Positions 24,318 to 31,963 of a stretch of DNA of 64,000 bases are shown piece by piece. This stretch comes from MH13 sp040219355 (GTDB lineage Bacteria > Pseudomonadota > Alphaproteobacteria > Rhizobiales > MH13): the NCBI GenBank assembly GCA_040219355.1, contig JAVJSN010000014.1:124001-188000 (forward strand), given 5' to 3'. The notes beneath the pieces are model-generated. The model had not been told where the DNA came from. It ran no database searches and saw nothing but the letters and a program-made list of their open reading frames with translations. A program made the translations under genes and the position numbers. The stretch's first letter is position 1. Every line of letters begins with the position of its first letter.

Positions 24318-24770
24318 TCAGTATTTTAACCCGTCAGCAAACCCGCGTGCAAACGCATAACTGCTCGTGACGGGATCTGACGTCGACCTGGCCGAGCCTG
24401 CTGCCCGTTCACGGCGATGACGTTCGTTGATGAACGCATCTTTTCCCTCGCGTGCCAAACTGGATGGCGAAATCGCTTTGGCCAACATAACGCCAATCAA
24501 ACAAAACAGACTGGCCATAGCGAGCAGCGCCGCCGCTGCCCATGAAAGCACTATCTGTGCATCTGGCAAAAGGTCTGCCAAGATGGCCGTTATCGCCACG
24601 GTACCCACGCCGATGCCGGCTATGGCAAGGGTGAGAGCTCCTATCGAAAAGCCTAAAGCCCACAGAGCGCGGCCCAAAGCCTTTTTTGTCGGCTTTGTGA
24701 CCGCCTCTGCTGCCGCGTACACAAGGGGTTTCGCCTCGCGGTCTATCAGCATTTGAAGAAGGGCAAACAT
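24318..24770 (-). CDS. two-helix membrane protein, YqjE/phage-holin-like
   Basis: A 150-residue protein with two long hydrophobic segments (ALGFSIGALTLAIAGIGVGTVAITAI and SWAAAALLAMASLFCLIGVMLA) and a charged C-terminal tail. Its layout and its place directly after a YqjD-like gene resemble E. coli yqjE, but the sequence similarity is only at the level of architecture. Its start overlaps the stop of the upstream gene (ATGA-type overlap at 24770), so the two are coupled. Transcription should come from the EcfG promoter at 25232-25256. Confidence 0.6.
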   Translation of the reverse strand: MFALLQMLIDREAKPLVYAAAEAVTKPTKKALGRALWALGFSIGALTLAIAGIGVGTVAITAILADLLPDAQIVLSWAAAALLAMASLFCLIGVMLAKAISPSSLAREGKDAFINERHRRERAAGSARSTSDPVTSSYAFARGFADGLKY

Positions 24771-25159
24771 TAGCGTTTCGCCAGCGCGCCAGCCAAAAAG
24801 CCGATCCCTGCAGCCAGCGCCAGGGCGGCAAATGGATTTTGTGCGACATTGCCTTGGATCTGGGCAGCGGCGGCTCGACCGGCGGCATACGCATCATCGC
24901 CCGCGACTGCTGCACGCTCTCGCGCCACTTCGGTGGTCTCGCGCAGTTTTTCCGCTCCGTCCTTGGCCAAAGCAGATGCTGTTGTTGTCGCCCGGCGACT
25001 GGTGTCGTCAGCCATTGCCTTAATGGTGGCGGTCAGATCAGAAATGTCAGCGCGCAGCGAAGCTAGCTGATCATCGAATTCTGAAACAAGCTTAGGATCG
25101 ACAAGATCAGTGGGAGCCGAGCGGCTGTTGGTGGATTTACGTTGAGCGGCGGTCGCCAT
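24770..25159 (-). CDS. DUF883/ElaB-YqjD-like membrane-anchored protein
   Basis: A 129-residue protein. It has a Ser/Thr-rich N-terminus, a long helical region (FDDQLASLRADISDLTATIKAMADD to GDDAYAAGRAAAAQIQGNVAQNP) and a C-terminal glycine-rich membrane anchor (PFAALALAAGIGFLAGALAKR). This is the YqjD/ElaB pattern. In E. coli such proteins bind ribosomes at the membrane in stationary phase and are under RpoS control. Here the gene has a perfect EcfG promoter 73 bases upstream, which places it in the corresponding alphaproteobacterial stress regulon. An AAGGAG ribosome site precedes the ATG. Confidence 0.8.
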   Translation of the reverse strand: MATAAQRKSTNSRSAPTDLVDPKLVSEFDDQLASLRADISDLTATIKAMADDTSRRATTTASALAKDGAEKLRETTEVARERAAVAGDDAYAAGRAAAAQIQGNVAQNPFAALALAAGIGFLAGALAKR

Positions 25160-25231
25160 GATACATCTCCTTAGATTTGATTGCGTGTCTGAGCGGTGCC
25201 CAGGCGATGGCCTGTTGCCATTCGATCAATC

Positions 25232-25256
25232 AACGTGCGCCCTTCATCATGGTTCC
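25232..25256 (-). promoter_or_regulatory. EcfG-type promoter of the YqjD-like operon
   Basis: On the minus strand GGAAC (25252-25256), 16-base spacer, CGTT (25232-25235). It is a perfect consensus. Confidence 0.85.
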
Positions 25257-25271
25257 ATCAAGGCAACAAAA

Positions 25272-25298
25272 AACGCGCGCCTGTGGCAGGCGCGCGTT
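25272..25298 (-). terminator. terminator of the dps operon
   Basis: A 12-bp stem (AACGCGCGCCTG with CAGGCGCGCGTT) has a 3-base loop and, on the minus strand, is followed by TTTTTTGTTG. It lies just upstream of the next EcfG promoter and insulates the two transcription units. Confidence 0.85.
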
Positions 25299-25321
25299 CG
25301 TTCTTGTGTAAGAGCGCTACT

Positions 25322-25567
25322 TTAGCTGCGCTGGCTTTCAAGCTGTTCGAGGGCACGCTCGACGCGTTGAACCATAGGACGCTCCCCGCCGGCCATACCT
25401 TCAGATGCAGCACGCAAGAGCGCCTTTTCATCTTCGAGCCAATCCATCAGGATTGAGTGCTTTTCGTCAGCGCTTAGCGCGCTTTTCAAAACAGCGTCAG
25501 GCGTGTCGAAAACAGACCGCGGATCGTCCATCGAGACAGCCGGATCGACCGGTTTGATAGCTGGCAT
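25322..25567 (-). CDS. conserved small acidic protein of the dps operon
   Basis: An 81-residue soluble protein. The central part (LSADEKHSILMDWLEDEKALLRAASEGMAGGE) follows a pattern I associate with a family of alphaproteobacterial hypotheticals: L-S-x-x-E-K-x-x-I-L-x-x-W, then an acidic helix and a GGE turn, followed by a short C-terminal helix. Its function is unknown. It is the last gene of a four-gene unit (26677 to 25322) that starts at an EcfG promoter and ends at the hairpin just downstream. It starts 10 bases after the stop of the PLDc_N-type gene. Confidence 0.7.
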   Translation of the reverse strand: MPAIKPVDPAVSMDDPRSVFDTPDAVLKSALSADEKHSILMDWLEDEKALLRAASEGMAGGERPMVQRVERALEQLESQRS

Positions 25568-25577
25568 AGCTATCTGC

Positions 25578-25769
25578 CTACGCCAAGCTGTGGGTTGATT
25601 TGGGTCCGAAGAAGAACCAAAGAATGAGACCGATCAACGGCAGCAGAAGCAGAGCCAAGATCCAAAGAACTTTGGAGCCGGTGGAGGCTGCTGACCCGAC
25701 TGTTTTCACAATTGCGTATACCACGCCAACGAGTAGGATAAGGCCGAAGAGGCCGCCAACTTCAATCAT
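25578..25769 (-). CDS. PLDc_N-type two-helix membrane protein
   Basis: A 63-residue protein with two hydrophobic helices (GLFGLILLVGVVYAIVKTV and VLWILALLLLPLIGLILWFFFGP) and the WFFFGPK end typical of the phospholipase-D N-terminal (PLDc_N) membrane module, here standing alone. Stand-alone PLDc_N proteins are common near stress genes; their role is not known. It lies 24 bases after the dps stop in the same unit. An AGGAGAA ribosome site precedes the ATG. Confidence 0.82.
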   Translation of the reverse strand: MIEVGGLFGLILLVGVVYAIVKTVGSAASTGSKVLWILALLLLPLIGLILWFFFGPKSTHSLA

Positions 25770-25793
25770 AACTGTTCTCCTGGTTTTGTAGTT

Positions 25794-26303
25794 TTATTGG
25801 CCAAGCATAGCGCGGAGCATCCACGCTGCTTTTTCATGGAAAGCGATGCGTCCGGTCAGAAGATCTTCTGTCACTAAGTCTTTGTGTTCGCCGGCGAACT
25901 CGGCGACGTCGCGCATTGACGCTGCGATCAAATCATGTTGGTCGACCAGGTCTGTGATCATTGTTTCGGCGCTCGGCATATTTGAGCCCGGTGAAGCAGC
26001 GGTCAACGACAGCGTCAGGCTGTGCTCGCCAACAGGAACCACATGGCCCAAGGCGCGCACGCGTTCGGCCAAGTCATCGGACGCCTGAAAAAGGTCTTCA
26101 TAATGCTCTTCAGTGAGATCATGGATCGACTTGAAGGTCGGACCCACGATGTTCCAATGATAGAGATGCGACTTCAACGTCAGTACGTAATTGTCGACCA
26201 AAATGGCAGACAACTTCGTGGCTATTTGCTCGCGCGCCACGTCATTGATGCCGTTCTTTGCGGTTGACGTATCGGGTGTGGACTTCAAAACGGACAAGGT
26301 CAT
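25794..26303 (-). CDS. dps: Dps family DNA-binding ferritin-like protein
   Basis: A 169-residue ferritin-like protein. Dps forms a dodecamer, oxidises Fe(II) with peroxide at inter-subunit sites and coats DNA. The ferroxidase-site residues are recognisable: His in LTLKSHLYHWNIVGPTFKSIHDL and the following acidic pair in EHYEDLFQASDDLAERV. The C-terminal helix (GRIAFHEKAAWMLRAML) is complete. It is the second gene in a four-gene unit that should be driven by the EcfG promoter at 26710-26734. An AAAGGAGG ribosome site precedes the ATG. Confidence 0.95.
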   Translation of the reverse strand: MTLSVLKSTPDTSTAKNGINDVAREQIATKLSAILVDNYVLTLKSHLYHWNIVGPTFKSIHDLTEEHYEDLFQASDDLAERVRALGHVVPVGEHSLTLSLTAASPGSNMPSAETMITDLVDQHDLIAASMRDVAEFAGEHKDLVTEDLLTGRIAFHEKAAWMLRAMLGQ

Positions 26304-26344
26304 TGAGACCTCCTTTATTGGATTTTGGGAGGCAGGGGTCTGCG

Positions 26345-26677
26345 CTATCGGGTGCCTGTGATAACAGCTTCTTGCGCTTCACTCGGACCAAGAGCCAACG
26401 CTCCATCAGCAGAAGCAGTACCAAGATCTGTGACCAGAACCGTGTCCGAGAAGATTCCGATCAAGGCATAGAGAATGAGCAGAAGAAGTACGCTGGCAGA
26501 CAGGACATAGAGCATGCGGGTGCCGCGCTTGCCCTGGCGCGCATTTTCAGCAGTTTTGATGGTTGCACCATCTGGCGTGATGGTCGACCGCGCTTTGCGA
26601 TCCATCGGCTGCGGATTGTTGCGTCGCGTTGCGGTGCGAGTGCCCATGGGCATGGTTGTCGTTGATGAACTGGTCAT
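26345..26677 (-). CDS. single-pass membrane protein, unknown
   Basis: A 110-residue protein. A basic, Thr/Arg-rich cytoplasmic N-terminus (to about residue 53) precedes one membrane helix (LYVLSASVLLLLILYALIGIF) and a short, acidic, Ala-rich periplasmic tail. It has no domain I recognise. It is the first gene after a perfect EcfG promoter, 41 bases upstream of dps, and an AGGAGGACGAG sequence lies before the ATG. Confidence 0.65.
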   Translation of the reverse strand: MTSSSTTTMPMGTRTATRRNNPQPMDRKARSTITPDGATIKTAENARQGKRGTRMLYVLSASVLLLLILYALIGIFSDTVLVTDLGTASADGALALGPSEAQEAVITGTR

Positions 26678-26709
26678 CTCGTCCTCCTATGTTGGTAGGT
26701 CGAGGATCA

Positions 26710-26734
26710 AACGCTAGCACCGCCGCTTGGTTCC
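26710..26734 (-). promoter_or_regulatory. EcfG-type promoter of the dps operon
   Basis: On the minus strand GGAAC (26730-26734), 16-base spacer, CGTT (26710-26713). It is a perfect consensus 33 bases before the first start codon. Confidence 0.85.
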
Positions 26735-26775
26735 AAAGTTTGTGAGCTGCTTGCAGAATCTTGGCGATTGCGCCG

Positions 26776-28083
26776 CTACAAGGGCAAACGCTTGGTGGCA
26801 CGCCAGGCCTGCCACAAGAGTTCAGCAACTTGGTCACGGTCCGCTCGCTCAGCCAAGCATCCGCGAGCCGAGCTCACGCTAAGCCGGATATGCTTGCGCA
26901 AAATTCTGCTATGCGCAGCATTGGAATGCTTGGCCAAACGGTTGAGAGCTTGTGCCAGTGCGATCATCACCAACACATTGTCTGCGGCTGCCCGGCGAAT
27001 GGGGTGGATCGCTGAGCCAACAATGTCTCGCACAGATAGAAGATCCGCAACCACACGAACTCGACCTTCGTCATCACGCAATCTTGCCTGGCTTGTCGTT
27101 GTTTGCATCAGCGTCACAAGAGATGCTGAAAGCTGATCGATGGCGGCAATCGCTGTAAAAGCATCGTTTATACCTGGAGACAAAGCGCGCAGCGCAATCT
27201 CGACAATCAAATGAACGTTGAATTTGACATCGCCTTCAGGCGCGCGAGCATCGCGGATGTCGAGATAGCGTCCAGCTTTCTTCTCAAGCAACTGAGCTGC
27301 CTTGGTTGGGTCACCTGCTGTGCGCACTGTGCCCAAAGGTTCATCTTTCAGAACAAAGTCACCAGTTTTCGATCCCAGAATCAGCATTGCATCCATGCGC
27401 TGCATACTGACAGTGAGCGCCTCAAACTCGAGCGCAGTGATGTAGCCCGTTTTGGGAGCCTTCCACGATTGGGCATTGGAGAGTGATTCGCTGGCGCCCT
27501 GGTGCCCATCAGCTTCAGCGCTTTGGTTTAACCGCGCCGCCATTTCGACAATGGAATGGCTGAGCATGCGTTGAATGCGCGCCAATTCGTTGTCAATTTG
27601 AATACGGTGGGCAACGTTGTTGACGAAAGAAATCAACAACACCACTGAGGCGATCGCCAACACAACAGCGAGGGCGGTAGAAATAAGCGGTGGCTTATCA
27701 GGCGGCGCCATGTACAGCGTCGCAAGCGCGAAGACAAAGGTCCCAGCAAGCAAGCCTGCGGTAATTTGGCCCAGCCGATTGTCGCCAAAGGTGCGGATGA
27801 TGCGGTTGCCCAACGAACTGGCGGCCAGCGTGAAAACCACCAGCGTCATGGAATAAACCAGACTGAGGATTGTTATGGCTGAACCCGCAACGGTCGAAAG
27901 CACCGCGCGGGCATCATCATTGCTTAACCGCAGCACCTTCAGTGCATCGGCAATTTCATCCTGTGCAGCGAAATGATCATCTCCATGGGCGGCAATCGCT
28001 GCCAAGACCAGTGACAGAGCAACCATAACAAGCGGCCAAAAGAGATAACCGCGAAGGAATGTTCGCAAAAGATGCAATGACAT
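26776..28083 (-). CDS. DUF2254 membrane protein
   Basis: A 435-residue protein of the DUF2254 family. The N-terminal half has about four membrane helices (YLFWPLVMVALSLVLAAIAAHG, AITILSLVYSMTLVVFTLAASSLG, ITAGLLAGTFVFALATLYMAPP, ALAVVLAIASVVLLISFVNNVAH). A soluble region follows, with the family marker LRALSPGINDAFTAIAAIDQLSASL. The function is unknown. The gene lies between the dps operon and a divergent HAD-like gene. A near-consensus EcfG site (GCAAC-N16-CGTT) precedes it. Confidence 0.88.
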   Translation of the reverse strand: MSLHLLRTFLRGYLFWPLVMVALSLVLAAIAAHGDDHFAAQDEIADALKVLRLSNDDARAVLSTVAGSAITILSLVYSMTLVVFTLAASSLGNRIIRTFGDNRLGQITAGLLAGTFVFALATLYMAPPDKPPLISTALAVVLAIASVVLLISFVNNVAHRIQIDNELARIQRMLSHSIVEMAARLNQSAEADGHQGASESLSNAQSWKAPKTGYITALEFEALTVSMQRMDAMLILGSKTGDFVLKDEPLGTVRTAGDPTKAAQLLEKKAGRYLDIRDARAPEGDVKFNVHLIVEIALRALSPGINDAFTAIAAIDQLSASLVTLMQTTTSQARLRDDEGRVRVVADLLSVRDIVGSAIHPIRRAAADNVLVMIALAQALNRLAKHSNAAHSRILRKHIRLSVSSARGCLAERADRDQVAELLWQAWRATKRLPL

Positions 28084-28149
28084 GATGGAGACATCCTGAG
28101 TCGGCGGGCAGTCGTAGAAGACAGGATCGTCTAAACGCTAGCAACATCT

Positions 28150-28174
28150 AACGCGCCAAACCACGTTGCGTTGC
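28150..28174 (-). promoter_or_regulatory. near-consensus EcfG promoter of the DUF2254 gene
   Basis: On the minus strand GCAAC (28170-28174), 16-base spacer, CGTT (28150-28153). It has one mismatch in the -35 element and lies 67 bases before the start codon. Confidence 0.45.
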
Positions 28175-28255
28175 GCCGACGAAAGGTTTGCGATGAACGA
28201 ATTGGACTTTGCTGCGTTGGGGCGGTGAGAGAACCTGATCTTGCAGGAGACAACC

Positions 28256-28972
28256 ATGCCCCTTCATGCTGTACTGTTTGGCGCTATCGGTGCGATCGTT
28301 GAGACATCGGAAATCCAGCGCGCAGCCTTCAACACCGCTTTTCGCAATTACGATGTCGACATTTTTTGGGACCGTGCAGAGTATGAGCTTTTGCTGCATC
28401 AGCCCGGTGGCAGGGTTCGGATTGCTAAGGCTTTGGAGGCCAGCGGAATGAACGATGAGACCTTAGTTGATGCGATATACAACGAGAAAACCGCGCTGTT
28501 TCTAGACGATCTCAAAGCTGGCATCGAGCCCCGTCCCGGTGTGCTCAACCTGCTGGAGCAGGCTGGTCAAGCTGGACTGGCCGTCGGGTTTGTGTCGGGC
28601 ACGGACCGACAGGTCGTTGACGCGGTGATCGAGGGCGCGGTGGGTGTATCGCCAAAGCATTTTGATTTGATTTTGAGCGGCACTGACGCCAAGAACGCCA
28701 AACCCAACCCTGAAATCTACGACTTTGCCCTTGAGCAATTAGGGCTTGAAGCGCAGCAGTGTGTGGCGATCGAGGACACCGTCTCAAGCGGCAGGGCAGC
28801 CATGGCCGCCGGCATACCTGTGCTGTTCACGCCTGGCGCAATGACCCAACGCGAGGATTGGGGGTTAGTGGATGGGCAAATCGCCAACCTTGAATCTCTG
28901 GGTGTCGGCCCGATTGCTATCGATGCGTTGCAAATCTGGCACGCAGACCAGCTGAGCCAGAAGGCTGCTTAA
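28256..28972 (+). CDS. HAD-superfamily protein lacking the catalytic aspartates
   Basis: A 238-residue protein with the CbbY/beta-phosphoglucomutase-like HAD fold. Motif II (FVSGTDRQ), motif III Lys (KNAKPNPEIYDFAL) and motif IV (CVAIEDTVSSGRAA) are present. Motif I, normally FDxDGT, reads LFGAIGAIVET: both the nucleophile Asp and the acid/base Asp are replaced (Gly9, Ile11). It should not act as a normal phosphatase or mutase and may be a binding or regulatory protein. The ATG at 28256 follows CAGGAGA. The stop is five bases before the Crp/Fnr-type start, so the two are co-transcribed. Confidence 0.85.
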   Translation: MPLHAVLFGAIGAIVETSEIQRAAFNTAFRNYDVDIFWDRAEYELLLHQPGGRVRIAKALEASGMNDETLVDAIYNEKTALFLDDLKAGIEPRPGVLNLLEQAGQAGLAVGFVSGTDRQVVDAVIEGAVGVSPKHFDLILSGTDAKNAKPNPEIYDFALEQLGLEAQQCVAIEDTVSSGRAAMAAGIPVLFTPGAMTQREDWGLVDGQIANLESLGVGPIAIDALQIWHADQLSQKAA

Positions 28973-28976
28973 GTCC

Positions 28977-29753
28977 GTGTCCATACCCGTTCCAGAATTC
29001 AACACGTCTCGCCCCGTCAGTCCAGCACGGACCGCATGCGCCAACTGTCCTTTTCGCGCCAACGCCAACTTTAAAGATTTTAAGGCTGATGAGCTGCGTT
29101 TCATCGAGCGATTTAAAATCGGCGAGCTACGGTTGGATGCGGGCACCAACATATTGCTGGAGGGGGCGCGCAGTCCTCACCTGTACACGGTTCTGCGTGG
29201 CTGGGCGTTCCGCCACAAAAGCCTGAACGACGGACGCCGACAGGTGCTCAACTTTGCCTTGCCTGGCGATTTTGTCGGCCTGCAAATGTCTGTACTTGGT
29301 GAGATGGAGCACACCGTGACCTCGCTGACAGACGCGACCCTGTGCGTGTTTGATCGAGAACGCCTGTGGGAAGTGTTCACCCATTATCCCGATCTCTCAT
29401 TCGCTATGACGTGGATGGCATCCCGTGAAGAACAGCTGCTGGATGGCAACCTGGTCTCGCTTGGTCAGCGGTCAGCAAAAGAGCGCATAGCCTATCTCAT
29501 TCTTCAGCTTTTTGCCCGCGCTGAGCAGGTGGGCCTGGCGGGCAACCAATCGATGGAAACACCGTTCAATCAGGTGCATTTGGCAGAGGCGTTGGGTCTA
29601 ACAAGCGTACACATCAGCCGCACCCTCAAACGCCTGGAATCTGAAGGCCTACTTGCATGGAACCGCCCGATGTTGCGGATCCTCGACAAGGACGGTTTGG
29701 AGGCTGTGGCGCGCGAGAAACCGCCCGTGCCAGATCTTCGTCACTTCATTTGA
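28977..29753 (+). CDS. Crp/Fnr-family transcription regulator
   Basis: A 258-residue regulator. The cyclic-nucleotide-binding-like beta barrel spans about residues 45-150 (GTNILLEGARSPHLYTVLRGWAFRHKSLNDGRRQVLNFALPGDFVGLQ), followed by the dimer helix and a C-terminal winged helix (FNQVHLAEALGLTSVHISRTLKRLESEGLL). The N-terminus has a CANCPFR pair of cysteines but not the full four-Cys set of oxygen-sensing Fnr. The start is a GTG at 28977. It shares a transcript with the degenerate HAD gene. The ligand and target are unknown. Confidence 0.88.
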   Translation: MSIPVPEFNTSRPVSPARTACANCPFRANANFKDFKADELRFIERFKIGELRLDAGTNILLEGARSPHLYTVLRGWAFRHKSLNDGRRQVLNFALPGDFVGLQMSVLGEMEHTVTSLTDATLCVFDRERLWEVFTHYPDLSFAMTWMASREEQLLDGNLVSLGQRSAKERIAYLILQLFARAEQVGLAGNQSMETPFNQVHLAEALGLTSVHISRTLKRLESEGLLAWNRPMLRILDKDGLEAVAREKPPVPDLRHFI

Positions 29754-29798
29754 TCGTCCAAACAGACAACTCCGTCCCCTATCGAGAGGTATTCGTTT

Positions 29799-30020
29799 AT
29801 GGCCAAAACCTATGATGAAGGCACGCGTGTGCAATGGAACTGGGGCAACGGGTCAGCTGAAGGCACGATTGTCGAAACGTTCACCGACGATGTGACCAAA
29901 ACGATCAAGGGAACGGATGTGACACGCAATGCCAGCTCCGACGACCCAGCTTATCTGATTGAACAAGATGATGGTGATAAGGTTTTAAAAGGCCACAGCG
30001 AGTTGAAGCCCACCTCATAG
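29799..30020 (+). CDS. DUF2945 (hypervirulence-associated TUDOR-like) protein
   Basis: A 73-residue protein with the DUF2945 pattern: GTRVQWNWGNGSAEGTIVE, a variable loop, then DDPAYLIEQDDGDKVLKGHSEL. It has the small SH3/Tudor-like barrel seen in bacterial and fungal stress-associated proteins; the ligand is unknown. It is a single gene 45 bases after the Crp/Fnr gene. No EcfG site was seen in that gap. Confidence 0.88.
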   Translation: MAKTYDEGTRVQWNWGNGSAEGTIVETFTDDVTKTIKGTDVTRNASSDDPAYLIEQDDGDKVLKGHSELKPTS

Positions 30021-30082
30021 TGGCCCAACTCATCGGCAATTCCACCGTATATTCGGGTCTTCTAATTTTTTCGATCGAGCGC

Positions 30083-30096
30083 ATAACTTATGTTAT
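30083..30096. promoter_or_regulatory. 14-bp palindrome ATAAC-N4-GTTAT
   Basis: ATAAC, TTAT, GTTAT within a longer imperfect dyad (GCGCATAAC / GTTATCGC) in the gap before the response regulator gene. It resembles a repressor site but differs in spacing from the TGTTATCGATAACA sites near 39-45 kb. Confidence 0.35.
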
Positions 30097-30154
30097 CGCA
30101 CCGAGTTGTCTGTCGTGCTTCCACAGGTCCTGAGGGCTTTACCTTATCCGGCAA

Positions 30155-30604
30155 ATGCCGGTGAGGTGCTTTGAATGGGATTGTGCGTTGAACGACGATA
30201 AGCAAAAAGATCACGTGGTTACCGCGCTGTTGGTAGAGGACAGCGCGATGATCGCGATGGATATCGAGGATATTCTGCGTGATCATGGCATCAACAATGT
30301 GCGTTTGGCGACGACGCTGGAAGATGCTGATTATCATCTCACTGAAACGATCGATGTGGCGGTTCTGGACTTTTCTTTGGGTAAGGAGACGACCGAATCT
30401 TTCGCAATACGCATGCTGGACCTGGGCATACCTTTTATTTTTGTCAGTGGGTTTGCCGAAAAGGTTGGATTGCACCCCTCTTTGAGAAACACGCCAATTG
30501 TCACAAAGCCGTTCCAGCCAGCGGACCTAATGGCAGCGGTCAATGCTGTGCTTTTGCGCAGTACATGCCAGAGTGATGGAACGGTTCCAAAGCACGCGCG
30601 TTAA
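30155..30604 (+). CDS. single-domain response regulator
   Basis: A receiver domain with no output domain, 149 residues in the longest reading. The acidic pair is in ALLVEDSAMIAMDIEDIL, the phospho-acceptor Asp about residue 72 in VAVLDFSLGKE, the Thr/Ser in FIFVSGFAEKV and the Lys in PIVTKPFQPADL. Single-domain receivers of this type modulate phosphate flow to PhyR in several alphaproteobacteria, acting with HWE kinases; that role is inferred here from the neighbourhood. The start is uncertain: the ATG at 30155, or a TTG at 30188 that removes a non-conserved leader. An EcfG promoter for the next gene overlaps its 3' end. Confidence 0.85.
   Translation: MPVRCFEWDCALNDDKQKDHVVTALLVEDSAMIAMDIEDILRDHGINNVRLATTLEDADYHLTETIDVAVLDFSLGKETTESFAIRMLDLGIPFIFVSGFAEKVGLHPSLRNTPIVTKPFQPADLMAAVNAVLLRSTCQSDGTVPKHAR
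30578..30602 (+). promoter_or_regulatory. EcfG-type promoter of the YihY-like gene
   Basis: GGAAC (30578-30582), 16-base spacer, CGTT (30599-30602). It is a perfect consensus sitting inside the last codons of the response regulator gene, with CGTT running into its stop codon. The -35 is part of a GGAACGGTTCC palindrome. Confidence 0.82.
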
Positions 30605-30633
30605 TGGATCACTGAAACAGTAGGGTGTGGTCC

Positions 30634-31617
30634 ATGGCAGTGGCGCCATCAGGGGAACAATCAAAGCACAGCGAACGCGGTCGTCAAGCTGAAGCACCGA
30701 CCAATATCCCACCGCGGGGTTGGATGGATGTCGGTCGTCGTGTGTGGGCTAAAATCGGTGATGGCAATCTCACTTTGATCGCCGCAGGCATCGCGTTTTT
30801 CGTTTTGCTGGCTTTGTTTCCCGGAATTACAGCGTTGGTTGCTTTGGGCGGTCTGCTGTTCCTTGATCCGGACCGAATTGTCGAACAGTTCAGCGATGTG
30901 GTTCGCCTTTTGCCTGAGGACGCCCGCGTCATTCTAATCGATCAGGCAGAGTCCGTCGCGCGAACCGGATCGGACGATCTAGGCTTAGTTGCGATTTTCG
31001 GTCTGGGGCTAGCGTTGTTTTCAGCCACCAAGGGCGTCGGCAGCCTTATTGGCGGACTGAACATCGTTTATGATGAGCGCGAGAAACGCGGTTTTCTTCA
31101 CCTGTTCGCGCTCAAGCTTGCCCTCACGCTCCTGCTGATGATCGGCATTTTGATCGGTTTCGTGATGGCTGCGCTTCTGCCGGCAACACTGTCCCTCATC
31201 CAACTGGATAGCCTAATAGAAATTGCTGTTTCCGTTGTCGGTTGGACGCTTCTGGTCGTGTTCGTTCTCCTAGCGCTGGCAGTACTCTTCAGGGTTGGCC
31301 CGTCACGCCGCCAGGCGCGCTGGCAATGGTTGTCGGTCGGCTCCCTCGCAGCTGCATTCATCTGGCTGATCGCATCAGCAGGTTTTGCATACTTCACCGC
31401 GAACTTTGCCTCCTACAACCAGAGCTTTGGTTCCTTGACTGGTGTGGTGGTGTTGCTGCTCTGGCTTTGGATTTCGGCCTTCGTGGTCCTGATGGGAGCT
31501 TCGGTGAACGCTGAATTGGAAGCGCAGACGCGGGTGGACTCCACCATTGGTGAACCGCGCCAGATGGGTAAGCGCGGTGCAAGAAAAGCCGATGAGTTGG
31601 GCGAAGCTTTTGGCTGA
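30634..31617 (+). CDS. YihY/UPF0761-family inner-membrane protein
   Basis: A 327-residue polytopic protein with about six membrane helices and the YihY (formerly RNase BN) layout: N-terminal LTLIAAGIAFFVLLALFPGITALVALGG, a central SATKGVGSLIGGLNIVYDERE loop, and C-terminal SFGSLTGVVVLLLWLWISAFVVLMGASVNAELE. The function is unknown; it is not an RNase. The ATG at 30634 follows AGGGTG. It lies 31 bases after a perfect EcfG promoter, and the next small gene 29 bases downstream may share its transcript. Confidence 0.9.
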   Translation: MAVAPSGEQSKHSERGRQAEAPTNIPPRGWMDVGRRVWAKIGDGNLTLIAAGIAFFVLLALFPGITALVALGGLLFLDPDRIVEQFSDVVRLLPEDARVILIDQAESVARTGSDDLGLVAIFGLGLALFSATKGVGSLIGGLNIVYDEREKRGFLHLFALKLALTLLLMIGILIGFVMAALLPATLSLIQLDSLIEIAVSVVGWTLLVVFVLLALAVLFRVGPSRRQARWQWLSVGSLAAAFIWLIASAGFAYFTANFASYNQSFGSLTGVVVLLLWLWISAFVVLMGASVNAELEAQTRVDSTIGEPRQMGKRGARKADELGEAFG

Positions 31618-31646
31618 TCCACGTCGACGAGAAGTATCAGGAGAAG

Positions 31647-31913
31647 ATGATGACTAACGAAGACCGACCGTCCGTCAAGGACGAGGAAACCTATGACGCC
31701 CTGCGCGAAGATGGTGCATCGAAGGAAAAAGCGGCGCGCATCGCCAACGCTAAGGCCAACGACAATCAATCGCCGTCCAAGAAAGGTGGAAACGCGCAAG
31801 CCTACGAAGACTGGACACAGGATGAGCTGATTGAGCGAGCAGGCGAGCTTGACATCAAGGGTCGCTGGGGCATGACCAAGGATGAGTTGATAGACGCGCT
31901 GCGCAAGCACTAG
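31647..31913 (+). CDS. small protein with Rho N-terminal-like (SAP-type) motif
   Basis: An 88-residue charged protein. The C-terminal part (DWTQDELIERAGELDIKGRWGMTKDELIDALRKH) has the helix-extended loop-helix of the Rho N-terminal domain, a nucleic-acid or protein binding motif found alone in many small stress-associated proteins. The N-terminal half is polar (RPSVKDEETYDALREDGASKEKAARIANAKAN). CAGGAGA precedes the ATG. It sits between YihY-like and gdh genes on the same strand. Confidence 0.8.
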   Translation: MMTNEDRPSVKDEETYDALREDGASKEKAARIANAKANDNQSPSKKGGNAQAYEDWTQDELIERAGELDIKGRWGMTKDELIDALRKH

Positions 31914-31963
31914 CTGGACAAGCCAGTAACCCCAGAAACACAAAACCTAACGAGGAGCAGCTG

